This document shows, piece by piece, positions 49,291 to 61,470 of a DNA stretch of 64,000 nt. The DNA is taken from assembly GCA_026874595.1 (NCBI GenBank), contig CM049315.1, forward strand, positions 12,150,664 to 12,214,663, written 5' to 3'. Position numbers and translations under genes: made by a program. Every line of letters begins with the position of its first letter. The first letter of the stretch is position 1. This DNA comes from Sipunculus nudus. Its lineage: Eukaryota; Annelida; Sipuncula; Golfingiida; Sipunculidae. Below the pieces are notes generated by a model, which was not told where the DNA came from, did no database searches, and was given only the letters and a program-made list of their open reading frames with translations.

Positions 49291-49924
49291 GCAGCTTCTG
49301 GCCAGCCACAGTTGATCCAGGTGTCCAACCCAACTTATCTAGTAGTTGTTTTTACCAACAACATAACAAGAAACTATAAATTAATAAATTGTTATTGGTT
49401 TTTAATAACAAATTAAAGAAAAATTAATAGAAAAGGAATTTGTTAGTTGTTGAGTAACAGGAAATTAACTTGCAGTTACTGATGATGTAAGAATCTTGTA
49501 TAGAAGGATAGAATGTCAAGTATTCCAAATAACACCATGCAGTCACCTATGGTATTTTTCAGTTCAATTTTTTATTGATAACAAAAATAAATCATATTAT
49601 TCATTACTAATCATTAGGGATCATATGAAGGAAATTAATGATAGACAAAGATACAGTTGATAATATTAACCTAGATTCCTACTGTGTCTAGTGTGTAGAT
49701 TGATGTGAAAGTAGTCCAAAGTGAATATATTACATTTATTTTTTTAAATATAAATAAAAGCCATAAAACCAGGTACTTATGATCATTATTTAAATTTGTG
49801 AAATTTGTATATTCTGGATTCTCAACATGATTGTTTGGCTAAAACTGAATAAATACCAGACATGGTGCAAATACTTTGCAAATGTATTTGAATACAAATA
49901 TGAATCATTATAACATTTCTTGCA

Positions 49925-50818
49925 TAAGAATGGAAATGAAATAAAAGTAATGGTGGCGTCACCTGCAACCATGTTTGCACAGTGTCCATCTGTTCGTCTG
50001 CCTTGGGTTAAAATCACTAATATCTCTGCAGTGACTTGACTAATTCACCTGAAATTCGGCATGCGTATACATCCTGGATAGCTTTTCTGATTTTATGACA
50101 GGTGGCGCCACCTACATTCACGTTTAGGCTGCAGACATCCAAGCTCATATCTCGGGAACCGTTTGACCGATTAGGCCAAAATTTTGCATGTGTATAGATC
50201 TCACATAGCTCTTTATCATACGCAAAACTGGTGGCGCCACCTGCAGCCATTTTTGCACAGCTCCTGTCTGTTTGTCTGCCATGGGATAAAATCACTCATA
50301 TCTCGGCAGTGGTTTGACATATCTGCCTGAAAATTTGCAGGTTTATACATCCCCGACAGCTCCTTGATTTTATGACAGGTGGCGCCACCTGCATTCTAGT
50401 TTATGCAGCAGACATCCAAGCTCATATCTTGGGAACCGTTTGACCAATTGGGCCAAAGTTTTGCATACATGTGTATAGTTCTCACATAGCTCTTTATCAT
50501 ACGCAAAACTGGTGGCGTCACCTGCAACCATTTTTGCTCAGCGTCCATCTGTTTGTCTGCCACGGGCTAAAATCACTCATATACATGTAGTGGTTTGACT
50601 TATCTGCCTTAAATTTTGCATATGTATACAACTTAGATGGCTTTCTGGATTTTGTGGTATGGGGGGGGGGGGCAACCTACATACACGATTTAGCTGCAGA
50701 CATCCATGCTAATATGCAACTCTATTTCCCCTTGCCACTCAATCCATGCCTCACTTCACCCGTTCCAGTCTGATTTAGGCGGATACATGTAGTCGCTTGT
50801 CGACTACCCGTATTCTAG
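49925..50818 (+). mobile_element. Non-autonomous Helitron-like element, copy 1
   Basis: The 3' end has the features of Helitrons: a hairpin AGTCG-CTTGT-CGACT at 50791-50805, then nine bases, then CTAG at 50815-50818, followed by T. Upstream, two modules alternate, joined at GGTGGCGCCACC or variants: about 49951 (GGTGGCGTCACC), 50101, 50230, 50378 and 50510. The spacing is about 150 and 129 bp in turn. At the next expected joint (50661) the palindrome is replaced by a run of 12 G. One module has CATATCTCGGGAACCGTTTGACC, the other TTTGCACAG and CATCTGTTTGTCTGCC. No replication or helicase gene. The 5' end was not located precisely. Confidence 0.7.
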
Positions 50819-51643
50819 TTATTATTTTGTGTACACAATTATTTAGGTACATTTTAATGTTTATCTTAGCATTCGCTAGGAAGAAAACTTTAATATTTTT
50901 ACTTCTCAGACAGAATATTATGAATTATAAACTAATTTAGAATTAAATTGAAACACCTTCAGTATTTAATGTGAACTGAAGACCTGTTTGGATATTCACA
51001 GGCCTATCATGTATACCTCAGAGGCATTGTAACATGAGTATTTGCATGCTTTTATCTGTTGGTGCTAATATTCATGACAGACTTTCACAAAATCAGATTG
51101 AATGAGTAGTCCAGAGTGGCAGAGGTGTGCTCTACACTAAGTACACTCTGGGTAAAAAGAGTGCCCCATTTTTAAGGTGCATATGAAGTAATGTCACCAG
51201 ATACCTCCTGGACAGGTTTTCCACAGGATGAGTTTACCCACTTGATACCCTTGCGCAGTGTCTGAAAGGTGGCACTGAGATAAACCACTGAAATTCCCAA
51301 TAATGTCAAATTCCACAAGATTTGGAAGATGTTAACCCTAGGGAAACTTCATTCCTGACACTTAAAAATATAAAATGGGTATTTCTGTGGTGTGATCACA
51401 GAGGACTTGCTTAACAAAGATTAATGCCACCATCAGTTGTAATTATATAGATAGCATTGTTCAAATACTTCACATAAGTGGATCTCAATGGAACATAAGA
51501 TGTAAGACGTAGATGTAAAAAAAAAAATAAAAATTTTAAAGAGAACTTTTGTATATATATTATAATAAATTATGTTAATAATAACTGATGGTGAAATAAA
51601 ATTTTGTATTTTAATAATGTCCAGTGCTTTTTTTTGCTTACAG
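50819..51643. other. Sequence upstream of the first FHIP1 coding exon
   Basis: AT-rich, probably intronic if the gene has an untranslated first exon. It ends in the pyrimidine-rich acceptor TTTTTTTTGCTTACAG (51628-51643). No gene seen. Confidence 0.5.
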
Positions 51644-51708
51644 TTTGAGGGAAATACAAGGAGAAGTTAACATAAGGATGTGAATCTGACAATAAAAAAT
51701 CTTCTCTG

Positions 51709-51741
51709 ATGAATATTTGCGAGAAACAAGAGGCCCCATGA
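51709..51741 (+). promoter_or_regulatory. Upstream ORF overlapping the FHIP1 start
   Basis: A 10-codon frame, MNICEKQEAP, begins at ATG 51709 and ends at TGA 51739-51741. That stop overlaps the FHIP1 start codon at 51738-51740 as ATGA. A two-codon ATG-TGA also lies at about 51679. Such overlap can limit translation or allow re-initiation. This is seen in the genomic sequence; use in the mRNA is inferred. Confidence 0.5.
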
Positions 51742-52541
51742 GTCTTTTCAAGAAAATAACTTCCCCTCGAGGGGATGGAAACTCGAGACCAGTCAACAGC
51801 AGTGTCAACAGTAAAGTCCCAAGAAAAGGTTCCAAGAATTCCATTCCTAGAACCTCATCCAGGAAGGGCACAGACCCCCAGGCATGTTTTGAAGTCTTCC
51901 GCTCTCATTGGACACAAGTGCGTGTGACCTTTGAGAGAAGCGGAAGCCCGTCACCTGGGCTAAAACGCACAAACCTCCTCGAAGATGTAGAAGTAGTCGA
52001 ACAGAACACAGAACAAATGATTTTATTACTAGCACAAGAGGAAGCTGATGGATGTGCCCAGGGACAGATACTAGAATACTTGATCACTGAGGATATACTA
52101 GAAAAAATACTGGCATGGACAAGTCAGACAGGTGATTACGTCGATCGTCTCAAGCTACATCAGTTAAAACTCTACGATTCTTTAGCCACACAAGCCAAAC
52201 AGCAAACGTTGGTGCACAAACCTATCATCCGGCCATTGCTCAAATTACTGTGCTCATGTGCAGAACATCCAAATGCAAGCATTGAGAAACACGTAGTGTT
52301 GTTGCTACATCAGCTGTGTATCTGCCTGTCAAAAAACACGCCACTTTTAGAGTTATTCTTTGATGCAAGCACTGACCAGGGACCAGCCAGGTTTCTGTTG
52401 TTTTCACTACTAATCCCATACGTTCACCGAGAGGGGAATATTGGCCAGCATGCGAGAGATGCTCTCCTGCTTATTATGGCACTCTCCTCTAAGAGTGATA
52501 ACATTGGAAAATATATAGCAGACAACTCTGACTTCTGCCCT
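51738..52541 (+). CDS. FHIP1 (FAM160A) family protein, first coding exon
   Basis: 268 codons in phase 0, from ATG 51738 to a donor GTAAGT at 52542. The exon begins at 51644 after a good acceptor, with 94 bases of 5' UTR; an in-frame TAA at 51693-51695 supports this start. Residues 1-45 are Ser-, Lys- and Arg-rich and probably disordered. From about residue 47 (DPQACFEVFRSHWTQ) the sequence follows FHIP1A/FHIP1B: LLEFF-like LLELFFD, RFLLFSLLIPYVHREG, GQHARDALLLIMALS and IGKYIADNSDFCP. The family binds the FTS-Hook complex and recruits dynein to early endosomes. It is more like FHIP1 than FHIP2. Third codon positions and Ser/Thr content look normal for the gene. Confidence 0.9.
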
Positions 52542-53288
52542 GTAAGTACCTAGACTTACTGTGTATTAATTATCATAAACCTCACATCTACAAAATGGTT
52601 TCAGTTCGCACTTGTCTTTCGACAGGCTTTAATTAATAGTGATAAAGCTTACCAGAGTTTTTGGTTAACAAAATTTAAATATATATATAATTATAAATTA
52701 ATTAAATAATTAATATTATAAAAACATATTAAAATATATCATTATCACAGTAAAATGAGCTGGGCCTGTTAAAGTCCACAGTTTGTTTCAGTGGGCTTTG
52801 TGTTATCATTCATAGAGGTATGAAATAATGAAATGGTGTAATCTGCCAGCTGAATTTGTTAACTGCACTGTTAATTTGATATAAATTGAATCTGCTTTAT
52901 CAGTACTTAATAACATACTCCTACTCTATATGATGAGATTGGTTAAAACTGCAGTTTATGATTAATTTTGGAATATATAGAATATATGCGTCTAGGTATA
53001 AATTTTGATTACTTGCTTAATAGGCTTTTTTCCATAAAAATGATATTCCTGATTCCGCAGCATTAAGATGTTTCAAGTCTTACAGACCTAGATGTCAGAC
53101 AGTGTTTTGTTCATTTAGTCTTTTCAATTAATTTTCATAATACATCTACATGTATCACAACGTTAAAAAGCTGACCAGGTAAAAACATATAGGCAGCTCT
53201 GTATGATGTTTGTTTGAACTTAATGACACCATGGCTACATCACATTAAGTAGGTGATTGAGTCTATACACATATGTTATTTGCTGCAG

Positions 53289-53447
53289 GTGCTTGCTACA
53301 GGGCTGAGTGGGCTGTATTCATCACTTCCACAGACGCTGGGAGACCTGTCCGATGACTGGTTCAGAATCACTCAAGACAATATTGACAATTTACCTGATC
53401 TTGTCATGTTCCTCAACTCTCTGGAATTTTGTAATGCAGTAACACAG
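53289..53447 (+). CDS. FHIP1 exon 2
   Basis: A 53-codon exon, phase 0 at both ends, after acceptor TTTGCTGCAG and before donor GTATAT. It continues directly from DSDFCP-type sequence with VLATGLSGLYSSLPQTLG, then DDWFRI, and ends FLNSLEFCNAVTQ. These are diagnostic FHIP1 segments (human FHIP1B has VLATGLSALYSSLP and SLEFCNAV). The middle (about residues 288-306 of the protein) is the variable stretch also seen in the vertebrate proteins. Confidence 0.9.
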
Positions 53448-54181
53448 GTATATTTTCTCATATCTCAGAATGCATTAAGATGTATCCCCAACTGAACAAA
53501 TGAAAAGTCTAGTATGTTTTACGGGTGGGTCACCTCCTTGTAAGATGCAAGTTTCTTTTAATGGTGCTTTAATTTGAAATGTGAAGGAGTAAGAATTATT
53601 ATTGATATATTTTTACAAGTGACTCATCCTTAAAGCCAGCTATTCACCTACATTTTCTGTAAAAGTTATTTGATATCTGGCTTACATCTGGTACATATTA
53701 TTGAACTGAAAGCAGTTCCTGTTAAGAAAAGTTCTTATGACACTTCTGTGATGGATGTATGAGCATTTTTCATCTACAGGCTATAAGTATACAAGGTACA
53801 TGCAGCAATGTTGACAAACAGACAAAAACATGTAACCTAAGGTTGTTGGTTGCATTTGTTCGGAAGCTGAAAGGTCACTCCATGTAGGTGCAAAACAATC
53901 TTTGCAAAACCCTGGTTTATCTGACTCGCTACCAGATATCCTTGTTGAATTTGTTTGAATTATTTCGAGGGCCCCTACACATGGATATAAACAAGACAAA
54001 CGGCCTGTGTGGAGGGATCAGTGTTTCGTGATCCTTTTTCTGTAAAAGGTTCAAGGGATTATCTTTAGTTAATAGACATGAGATCCTTGAAGGGATCAGG
54101 CTTTAAAGTTGGTGCACTTTTATGTAATATATCTTCAACTGAAGGAAGGAGTCAGAATGACAGGTGTTGTATTTGTTTCAG

Positions 54182-54268
54182 GTGGCCCAGCCTTTGGTGA
54201 GGGATCAGTTATTATCATTTATCTACAACGGTTTTCTCATCCCAGTTATAGCTCCAGCATTGCATCAG
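54182..54268 (+). CDS. FHIP1 exon 3
   Basis: A 29-codon exon, phase 0 to phase 0, after acceptor TTTGTTTCAG and before donor GTAAGA. It encodes VAQPLVRDQLLSFIYNGFLI and then PVIAPALHQ, matching the FHIP core segment that in vertebrates is followed by a TSVEEMIASTAYL-type sequence. That following segment was not found in the window. Confidence 0.88.
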
Positions 54269-56126
54269 GTAAGACAGGTTGTGTGCATGGAGAATCAGAA
54301 TTAGTAGTCACTGCTTGTTAAATGATAGTGTGATGATACTGTTGTGCTAGCATATATATTATAGGTACCACATCATAAATGTTGAGGTTCATGTACACCA
54401 TGATTGTAGATAGATAGTGACATCATTTTTCCAAGATTGATCCCTTACATATGCACATATATCCAGTGATGAGAGTAGGTTTCGAATTATTAAAGTTTAG
54501 TTATTTTTCACATGCATGGATGAGGTTAGTAATAAAGTTAGTAATAGGATGTGATATTATGGTAAACACAGCTGATAGCTTGCCAAACACAAAGTCATTG
54601 GCACACATATTGTCACATTTTTTATCCTTTTATTCATTTGAACTTCATCCCAGCTCCCTTACTTTCCATCAGTTCTGCTTGTTTATCTATTTTGGTCAGT
54701 TGTGCAAGGTTTTTCTTGCATCGTTTCATCATAAAAACTTTGTGAATTAATTTTCTCAAATTAAATAACATGAGCATTACCCTAATATTGCAAGAAATTT
54801 TTTATTGTAATGTGCTTTACTCTCTCTCTTTTTTCTTTGAATGCATTAAAGTTCACACTGTCCATAACAAAGTCTACTATTTGTGTTGTATGTAACATTG
54901 TTATGATTAGAATGATATTACAGGGATTGATTAATATTTAATAGCTCAGGGTGAAGTATGAACAAAATGACCCTCTGAAGTACATTTTCTTGTATGTAAA
55001 AGACAAGTGAAAATTTCTTAAAAGTAATTTAATTCATAGTTGTCCATGTGGAAAGTAAGCAGAACATGACACTGTGTTTGGTCCTAGATACCATATTTTT
55101 TCTAACCCTGTAATATTTCATTATTTTGTCTACCCAATTGAATTCACCAAATAAAAGAGAAAAAAAGGAGGCAGAGAATGCAGTGATTGCTCTCTGATTT
55201 AACTTTTTAGGCCATTCCCACTACCCAGTGCCCACTGTTCCTTGGGGAAATCTGAAATCCGAAATCTGAATTAATTTGAAAATGATCTTTTCTGCAATAT
55301 ATAATTTTTTTTTCTTAACTTAATCAATCCAAATGCACAAAATTTCAGTAGATGAAGTGAAAATATATGATTTTCAGTAGCTGTCACATTGCTGATATCC
55401 TGTAGTTGCCATCTTGACTTGGTTTGTTACATTAGGACTGCACTGAATGGAAAAAGACTTAACATTTGTGCCCTGTGTTGTAACGGCCCCCTACTCTCAG
55501 CCGATCATGACTGTTAAAAGAGTGCAGTGGACTGTAATAGTCTGGGGTACCAACAGGGGTTTTGGAAATAAATAAGTTTTATAATCCCATAACTTGAATA
55601 TCTATTTTTCAAGATGTGGATATTTTGATTTTCCTGAAATCACATGATATACTTTCATGTTTGATTTTTTACTTGATTTATAATTAAATAATTTTTCAAT
55701 TTACTTCACGTTTCTTGTATCCAATCAATGTATAATATATATGTCTGTCAAAGAATATCCTCAACTGCTAATAGTGAGGGTGACATGTTACAACAAATTA
55801 ATTTTTCTTCAGATATTAAATTATTTATATTAGATTTATTAATCCAAATAAATTAGATTATTTTGAATAACTTAGTGAATTAGTTTTCTGTTGTATTTTA
55901 ATAAGCATAACTCTTATTTTCCTGCCAAGATATTATATTTAAAAATCTTTATTGCCCTAATCCTAAATTGCCCAACAAAATTAAAAACTTCACATGTGAA
56001 TATGTACTCCTCCAGTGTGATTATAGCTTCTATTATTATGATTTAACATTTTTGCAAATTTCAGTTGCTTGATTTTAGACAAACCTGCTAGGGCACCAAT
56101 CATGTTAATGATTGCTTGATTTTCAG

Positions 56127-56186
56127 AACGAGATTGTTCTAGGTGACTATCTAGACGAGTCTTTCGAGGCCCTGGATGATGACTGG
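56127..56186 (+). CDS. FHIP1 candidate exon 4, 60-nt acidic cassette
   Basis: Exactly 20 codons, phase 0 at both ends, between a good acceptor (TTGCTTGATTTTCAG, ending 56126) and a GTATGC donor at 56187. The peptide starts NEIVLGDYLDE and ends ALDDDW; about eight of 20 residues are Asp or Glu and none is Lys or Arg. It follows exon 3 in frame. The vertebrate FHIP1 proteins I know go from PALHK directly to TSVEEM, so this would be an insertion into the conserved core, perhaps an alternatively used cassette. It could be a false exon, but splice sites and phase all fit. Confidence 0.55.
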
Positions 56187-57239
56187 GTATGCTTCTCCTA
56201 GGCTTGGCATGGGCTTATGTTTAACTTTACCTGTTATATGATTATGTCTAACATATCTTAGGGCATGTTTTCTGGTTAGTTTGCATGTTTGGTTGATGTT
56301 TGACAAGTTGTTACTGTTAATGCAAGAGAGGATATGGGTCTCAACCCTCTTTTTTTTTACACAAAACATGAACTTTAATATTGCTGGATGTCATACAAGT
56401 TGGTGATTCATACTTTAGAGACACTGATTTTATTTATTTTATTACAGCCAATATGACCCCTGGGTGCTTTATGTCTAAATGCACTCAGATATGAATAATA
56501 CATGCAAAGCAGGCAGAGCGCACTGCATAGTCTCCATTTTCTTTTTCATTTAAATGTCCGCAGCACATTTTAATCAGTTGCATAATTAATACAGTTGTGA
56601 TACATGTAGGTAATTGTGACCATTGTTATTGTTTGAATACTCTACATGTGTAATACTGCATTAGATTCCCACTAATTCTGGTGCCAGTGAAAACTACTCT
56701 CTACTGAGGAAACTTTCCCAGAGAGATAAATCTACAGAACCTTATGCTAATTAAATTTAAAAGTGTTCAAAATTGAGAAATCTTGAACAGCTTTGATCTA
56801 ATCCAGCATCAAAATGCATAATACATTGTACTGAAGCTTTACAATTTCAAATAATTTTATTTTAATCCTGTCTATTGTTTTTAGTTGCTTCAAACATCCA
56901 GCTTTTAAAACACTGTGGTGACATATTTGGTCAGGAATATCTGCTAGGTTATGGTGTGTAATATTTTTTGTCTTCTGTACTTGACTAGTTTGTTGAGCTT
57001 AAACACTCACGGTCATACAGTGTACCTTAAATAACTGCAATAATAAGGAAGAAGGGATGCAACAGAGTACTAAAGATTAACCAATATATCAGTGTCCCTA
57101 TATTTATCACGTTAATATTACATTTCATCAATATATATATATATCTATTTGCTTAAATGTGTTATTTTCAGTCCTCCGGTCTGTTGTCGGGACTTGGTTA
57201 TCTGTAGAATTCCTTGTGAAGTTGTGAACACAATCATTT
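56187..57239. other. Presumed FHIP1 intron, first part
   Basis: AT-rich, no exon recognised. The same holds for introns 52542-53288, 53448-54181 and 54269-56126, in which no genes, strong repeats or RNA genes were seen. The next expected FHIP1 exon is not visible up to position 64000, so the intron seems to be longer than 7.8 kb. Confidence 0.5.
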
Positions 57240-57740
57240 TTAAACGCAGCAAATTTTTTGTCTCAAATGAAAAATGCAGTTGGTTTATACCAGAATCTCA
57301 GACCAGTTCAAAAGCTGGTGACCTTGACTTTGATCTACAAGGTTAAATCAGCCAAAAATTTTTAATTTATGTTAACCCAATAACTTTTTAAGTATAGCAT
57401 ATTTTGTCCTGAAATTTGATATACAATTCACCCCCAAATTCTCAGAGGAGTTGGAAAACTGAATCTTCAAGTTCAAATCAGCAAATTATAGTTTTTCTCT
57501 AGGATTTCTTGTGAATGAGATAACCTTTGAAGTATTTTGTATTTTTCCCTCAATTTTGACACCCAATTTTATTTGTTTTTGAAAACAAGGTAAAAGATTT
57601 CAAGGTAAAATCTGTGGATATCTAGGATGTTAGTGAATAACTTCTTAAATATTGCATATTGTCCCCACAAATTTATACACCAATTGTTTTGGGATTTTGG
57701 ATAAAGGTGCATGGTACTATTTGAGGGAGGGGGGGGGGAG
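57240..57740. repeat. Degenerate tandem repeat, ~140-170 bp units
   Basis: Related units share a pattern of ATACA/CCAATT, TTCTCAGA and AAGGTTAAATCAGC-like ends (about 57350, 57470 and 57590). One unit includes GGTGACCTTGACTTTGA. They are eroded but similar in style to the repeats inside the HINE-like elements. A short G-run lies at about 57729-57738. Confidence 0.4.
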
Positions 57741-58199
57741 ACATATATGTTATAATTGTGACCAAAGCCATGCTTCTTTAAAAATGCCTAAATGAACATT
57801 AAAATTTCACTCTTTGTCAATCTCTAACTGGTGCTGGTTATAATCAGTGATTTCAGTGTTGTTATTGTGGACCTCGACTGTCAGGGAAAACAATGCACAG
57901 GGAATTGTGAATAATGTGATGATGAGTAAATATGTATATATCACTGAGAAACAAAAGGTCCCATTGTACAGGAATGTCATGTTAACCCATATTCAGGTTA
58001 AATACACTTATTAAATGAAATCAACATACTGGTATCTCTCATGGTATGTACACAGTACAAAACATTTGCACGGCTTTACTCTATCTTAAATACATATTGT
58101 CCAACTACATACTTTAATATGAAACCCTGTTCACAGATGTAATCAAGAAACCAGTTTCTAATTTGTGTGTGTGTTGTAAGTGAAGGTTTTGTCTGGATT
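57741..58199. other. Intronic, nothing recognised
   Basis: Unique AT-rich sequence. Confidence 0.5.
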
Positions 58200-58610
58200 G
58201 CTCCTGATTTCAAGAGTATGAGGATTTGCTTAACTTAATTATCTCACTCTTCTCAGCTTGAGTTTAAGAGTTTGCTTAGGTTGGTTTTCTCAGTTGACTA
58301 TATTGGCTACAAGCATTTGCTTACCATAGTCAGTATAAGTCACTTCAGACTACAGACTACTTAGCAAAAGTATAAGAGTTTGCTTAATGCAGTTACTTAA
58401 GTCTACTCAGCCAAAATGTTAGACTGTGCTTTACTTAGTTATTTCAGTCTCTGCATTAGATTCCACAGTTTGCTTAACTTAGTTGTCACAGCAAAACTGT
58501 AATCATTTGTGAAACTTAAATATATTAGGCTAGCAAGCAGCATCTTAGTGTACGTGGCTTGAATATAAAAGTTTGCTGACTTAATTATCTCAAATTACTA
58601 AGTAGTCAGA
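58200..58610. repeat. Degenerate minisatellite (AGAGTTTGCTTAACTTAGTTA)
   Basis: Motifs like AAGAGTTTGCTTAACTTAGT with a following TCTCAGTC or TCTACTCAG recur about every 50-65 bp (near 58225, 58265, 58313, 58375, 58430, 58480, 58570). Isolated relatives occur near 59470. Units are diverged, so the array is old. Confidence 0.6.
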
Positions 58611-59030
58611 ACTTTCAGGAATGTTGGGGTAATTGTCTCTGACCCTCAAAATCTCTTACGGACGTTCGGTTCCTAGGGTCCAAGCATCCGATGGAACGCT
58701 CAAATATCTGGGCTTAGGACCTTGTATCAGTCAATAACCATTACCAGCTGCCTTAAACGAACCTGTCAGTGGTGTGAACACTGATAACTGAGGCTCACAT
58801 TCACTATAACCCTATGTTCATATAATGACACAATTTTTAATCATATAATGATATGATAATTACATAAAATAAGAAAAAAATTCAATATTTTACAAAACCC
58901 TTCAAAATATGACAAAAATTATCTCCCCTTGGGATGCTCTAAATTCAGATGGGACTCTCCAAAATGTTTGCCAGAGCATCCTGGACTCTTCAATTTTCTT
59001 CCTAATGAAAGCCTTGAGTAATGTAAAGCC
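58611..59030. other. Intronic, nothing recognised
   Basis: Contains a short CpG-bearing patch at 58650-58700. No gene seen; the 106-codon frame at 58909-59229 has no domain features. Confidence 0.45.
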
Positions 59031-59338
59031 AGAATTCCATATATGCATTTGCAGTATGTATGTATATGCATTATATATGTGTATGCAGCTAAGATACAGA
59101 CTTGTTCTGATTCCAATGGTACATTTGTATGCAGTATGTATACAGCAAACCTTGGGATATAGTAAAGAGCTGCAGGAGCAGAGAAGTCAGCTGTCAGAGG
59201 ATAACTCTGCCACTGATGTCAAACTGTGAAAATGCCCTATCCATTCCCCTTGGTATGCTTTTTCAGTTGCAATCAAACAGTGCTGCATATGCATAAGAAT
59301 GTACACCTTTATACTGCATACGCATATATGGAATAACT
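59031..59338. repeat. Imperfect inverted repeat rich in ATGCATATGC
   Basis: TTCCATATATGCATTTGCAG near 59036 is nearly complementary to CTGCATACGCATATATGGAA near 59314. Between and around them are more TATGCA/TGCATA motifs (59057-59090, 59126-59150, 59283-59296), so the region can fold in several ways. Origin unknown. Confidence 0.55.
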
Positions 59339-61004
59339 CTAAGAGAATATAATGTGTGATTCCTATCTGCATACACATACCGGGGTACATGCTATCTACA
59401 TACTTGGTACGCTCATATGGAATGCCACCATAACAGTGAGTTGTCTCAGTGTATCCAGCCAGAACATAAGATTTGCTTAACTGTGTTATCTCAAATTACT
59501 CAGTAGGAGTATAAGAATCATCATGGTGTATCCAGTGAGATAATAAAAGAGAGATGATCAACCTAGAATTTTTCTCAATCAACTATGGGCAGGGCTTACC
59601 ATATTTCTCTCTTGGTTTCTAAATTAAAATCAAGAATGTCTACCCAATTTACTCCTGGAGTACATGTGTTCACAGGTGGGCAGCAAAGTAGCACACCCCT
59701 AAAGGGATCCCGAGTCTCTGTATACCTGTATCTTGTTAAACTGTGATATTGGGAGATTAAAGTTGTAGGCAGTTATATAAAATAATAAATAACAGAAAAG
59801 TGCAGTGGCATGGGACAGAGGCCACAGGAGACAATCCACTAAATTAAAGTGGAGTTTTAAAGGAAACTGAAATCATGACTCTTTGTGTAATTTATTGTCT
59901 GTTGCCTGGATTATTGATAATACCCTTTATGTTTTGCCATCTGTCATTGGGAGACCATATGTAACACCTTAACTGTCCTCTCTCAGAATGTAATGAATAA
60001 ACATCAGTAGTGCCTCAAGCTCAGTGCCAGTATCCATTTTGTATATTTCTTTTTTTTCATGTCATCAGCTGTGGGAATGATACTTCCAAATAATATAACA
60101 TAAGAATAATGTTGTAAGTAGATATTATGTCAACAATTCCTTTATAATCTACAGATACTGTACACCAGAATACTGTAGTTGAATAATCACATACTGGTAG
60201 ATCTTTGTATGTTTGTCAGACACACTCAAAGAATATAAGGATGACACATGATTGGCTGGTACATTTATCTTGATTGACAAATGGCAACAAGGGTTTTCAG
60301 TGATGGCTATCTATTTGACAGTGTAGTCTGTATAGACTGGAAATTGCAGATCAGTGTATCACCCATCATGGTCTGTACAGCTCAGTGATGGGTAGATCTA
60401 AAAAAACATGACACAAGTTGAAGCATACTGATCAGAAATAACGTGTGATGTGTTACCAATCTCTGTCAGATCACACTGAGGTGTTTTGAGATGATAACAT
60501 CAACCTACTTATGTGTGACTCAGGGAATTTACTCAACTTTGCATCATGATGTCCAAGATCTAAGTCAGGGGTATTGATCAATACTTGTACATGAGTTACA
60601 CAGTGATAGCTGTTTGTTATTAGCACTATCAGATTATAACAGGTATCTATATATATGTCGGCCTCTCTGCTGAACTGATCAGCTGGAATAGATCGAATGT
60701 TTGCCTGTTTCACCAAATGAGATTTAAAATTCAAGTATGTATGACACGGGTCTGGAAGACTTTAATTAAAGCTATGAATTGTATGACGCTGTAGAATCAG
60801 CCATGAAATTATTAAAAAATATATCAGCTGCCTGTAGTGTAGACAGAATTAGTACATAATTATTATGAGTATACTGTAAGGCAGATAATGTACTTTATTC
60901 AGCATTTATGAATCATCTAGGTCTGTCACCATTCTGCACATTTTCATATTTCTCAAGTCAGAAATATGTGGGCCAAGATAACACAAATGTATATGATTCA
61001 AGCT
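59339..61004. other. Intronic, nothing recognised
   Basis: Unique AT-rich sequence; an 87-codon minus-strand frame (60471-60734) shows no family features. Confidence 0.5.
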
Positions 61005-61470
61005 TATCATTAATTGTCCCCGTCTCCCAAGGCACTGTCAGCCGTCCGTCTGTCCGTCTGTCACACAGTTGTTAATGCAATAACTCAAAAACAATCTGAT
61101 GTAAAGTCACCAATCTTGCAGCATTGATGCACCTTAGCAAAGGCTAGATCATGTTTGAAAATGGATGACCTTGATGCAATTTACAAGGTCACAGTGGTGG
61201 TAATGCTGAAATTATGTTAACACAATAACTCGAAAAGAATTTCAGGTACAGTCACCAAACTTGCAGCACTGATGCACCTTCTCAAGGGCTAGGTCAAGTC
61301 TGAACATGGATGACCTTGATGCATTTTTCAAGGTCACAGCAGTGATAATGCTAAAATGATTTTAACACAATAACTCTAAAAGAATTTGAGGTACATTCAA
61401 CAAACTTGCAGCATTGATGCACCTTATCAAGGGATAGGTCAAGCTGAACATTGATGACTCTGATGCATTT
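61005..61470 (+). mobile_element. Element with GTCC microsatellite and three 145-bp tandem units
   Basis: After GTCAGCCGTCCGTCTGTCCGT (61037 on), three units of 145 bp are aligned by CTTGCAGCATTGATGCACCTT at about 61115, 61260 and 61405. Each unit also contains GATGACCTTGATGCATTT and TTAACACAATAACTC. The third unit is cut off at about 61470, exactly where the family D element begins (TTTTTAGCGAAC). This suggests that D inserted into this older element. Confidence 0.7.

Noticed and set aside
50017-50295. Similar minus-strand frames at 50017-50295 and 63012-63197 (GGATSF...FWPNRSNG)
   Set aside because: The resemblance comes from two copies of the same Helitron-like repeat. The other modules of the array carry stops, and GGAT is just the palindrome translated.
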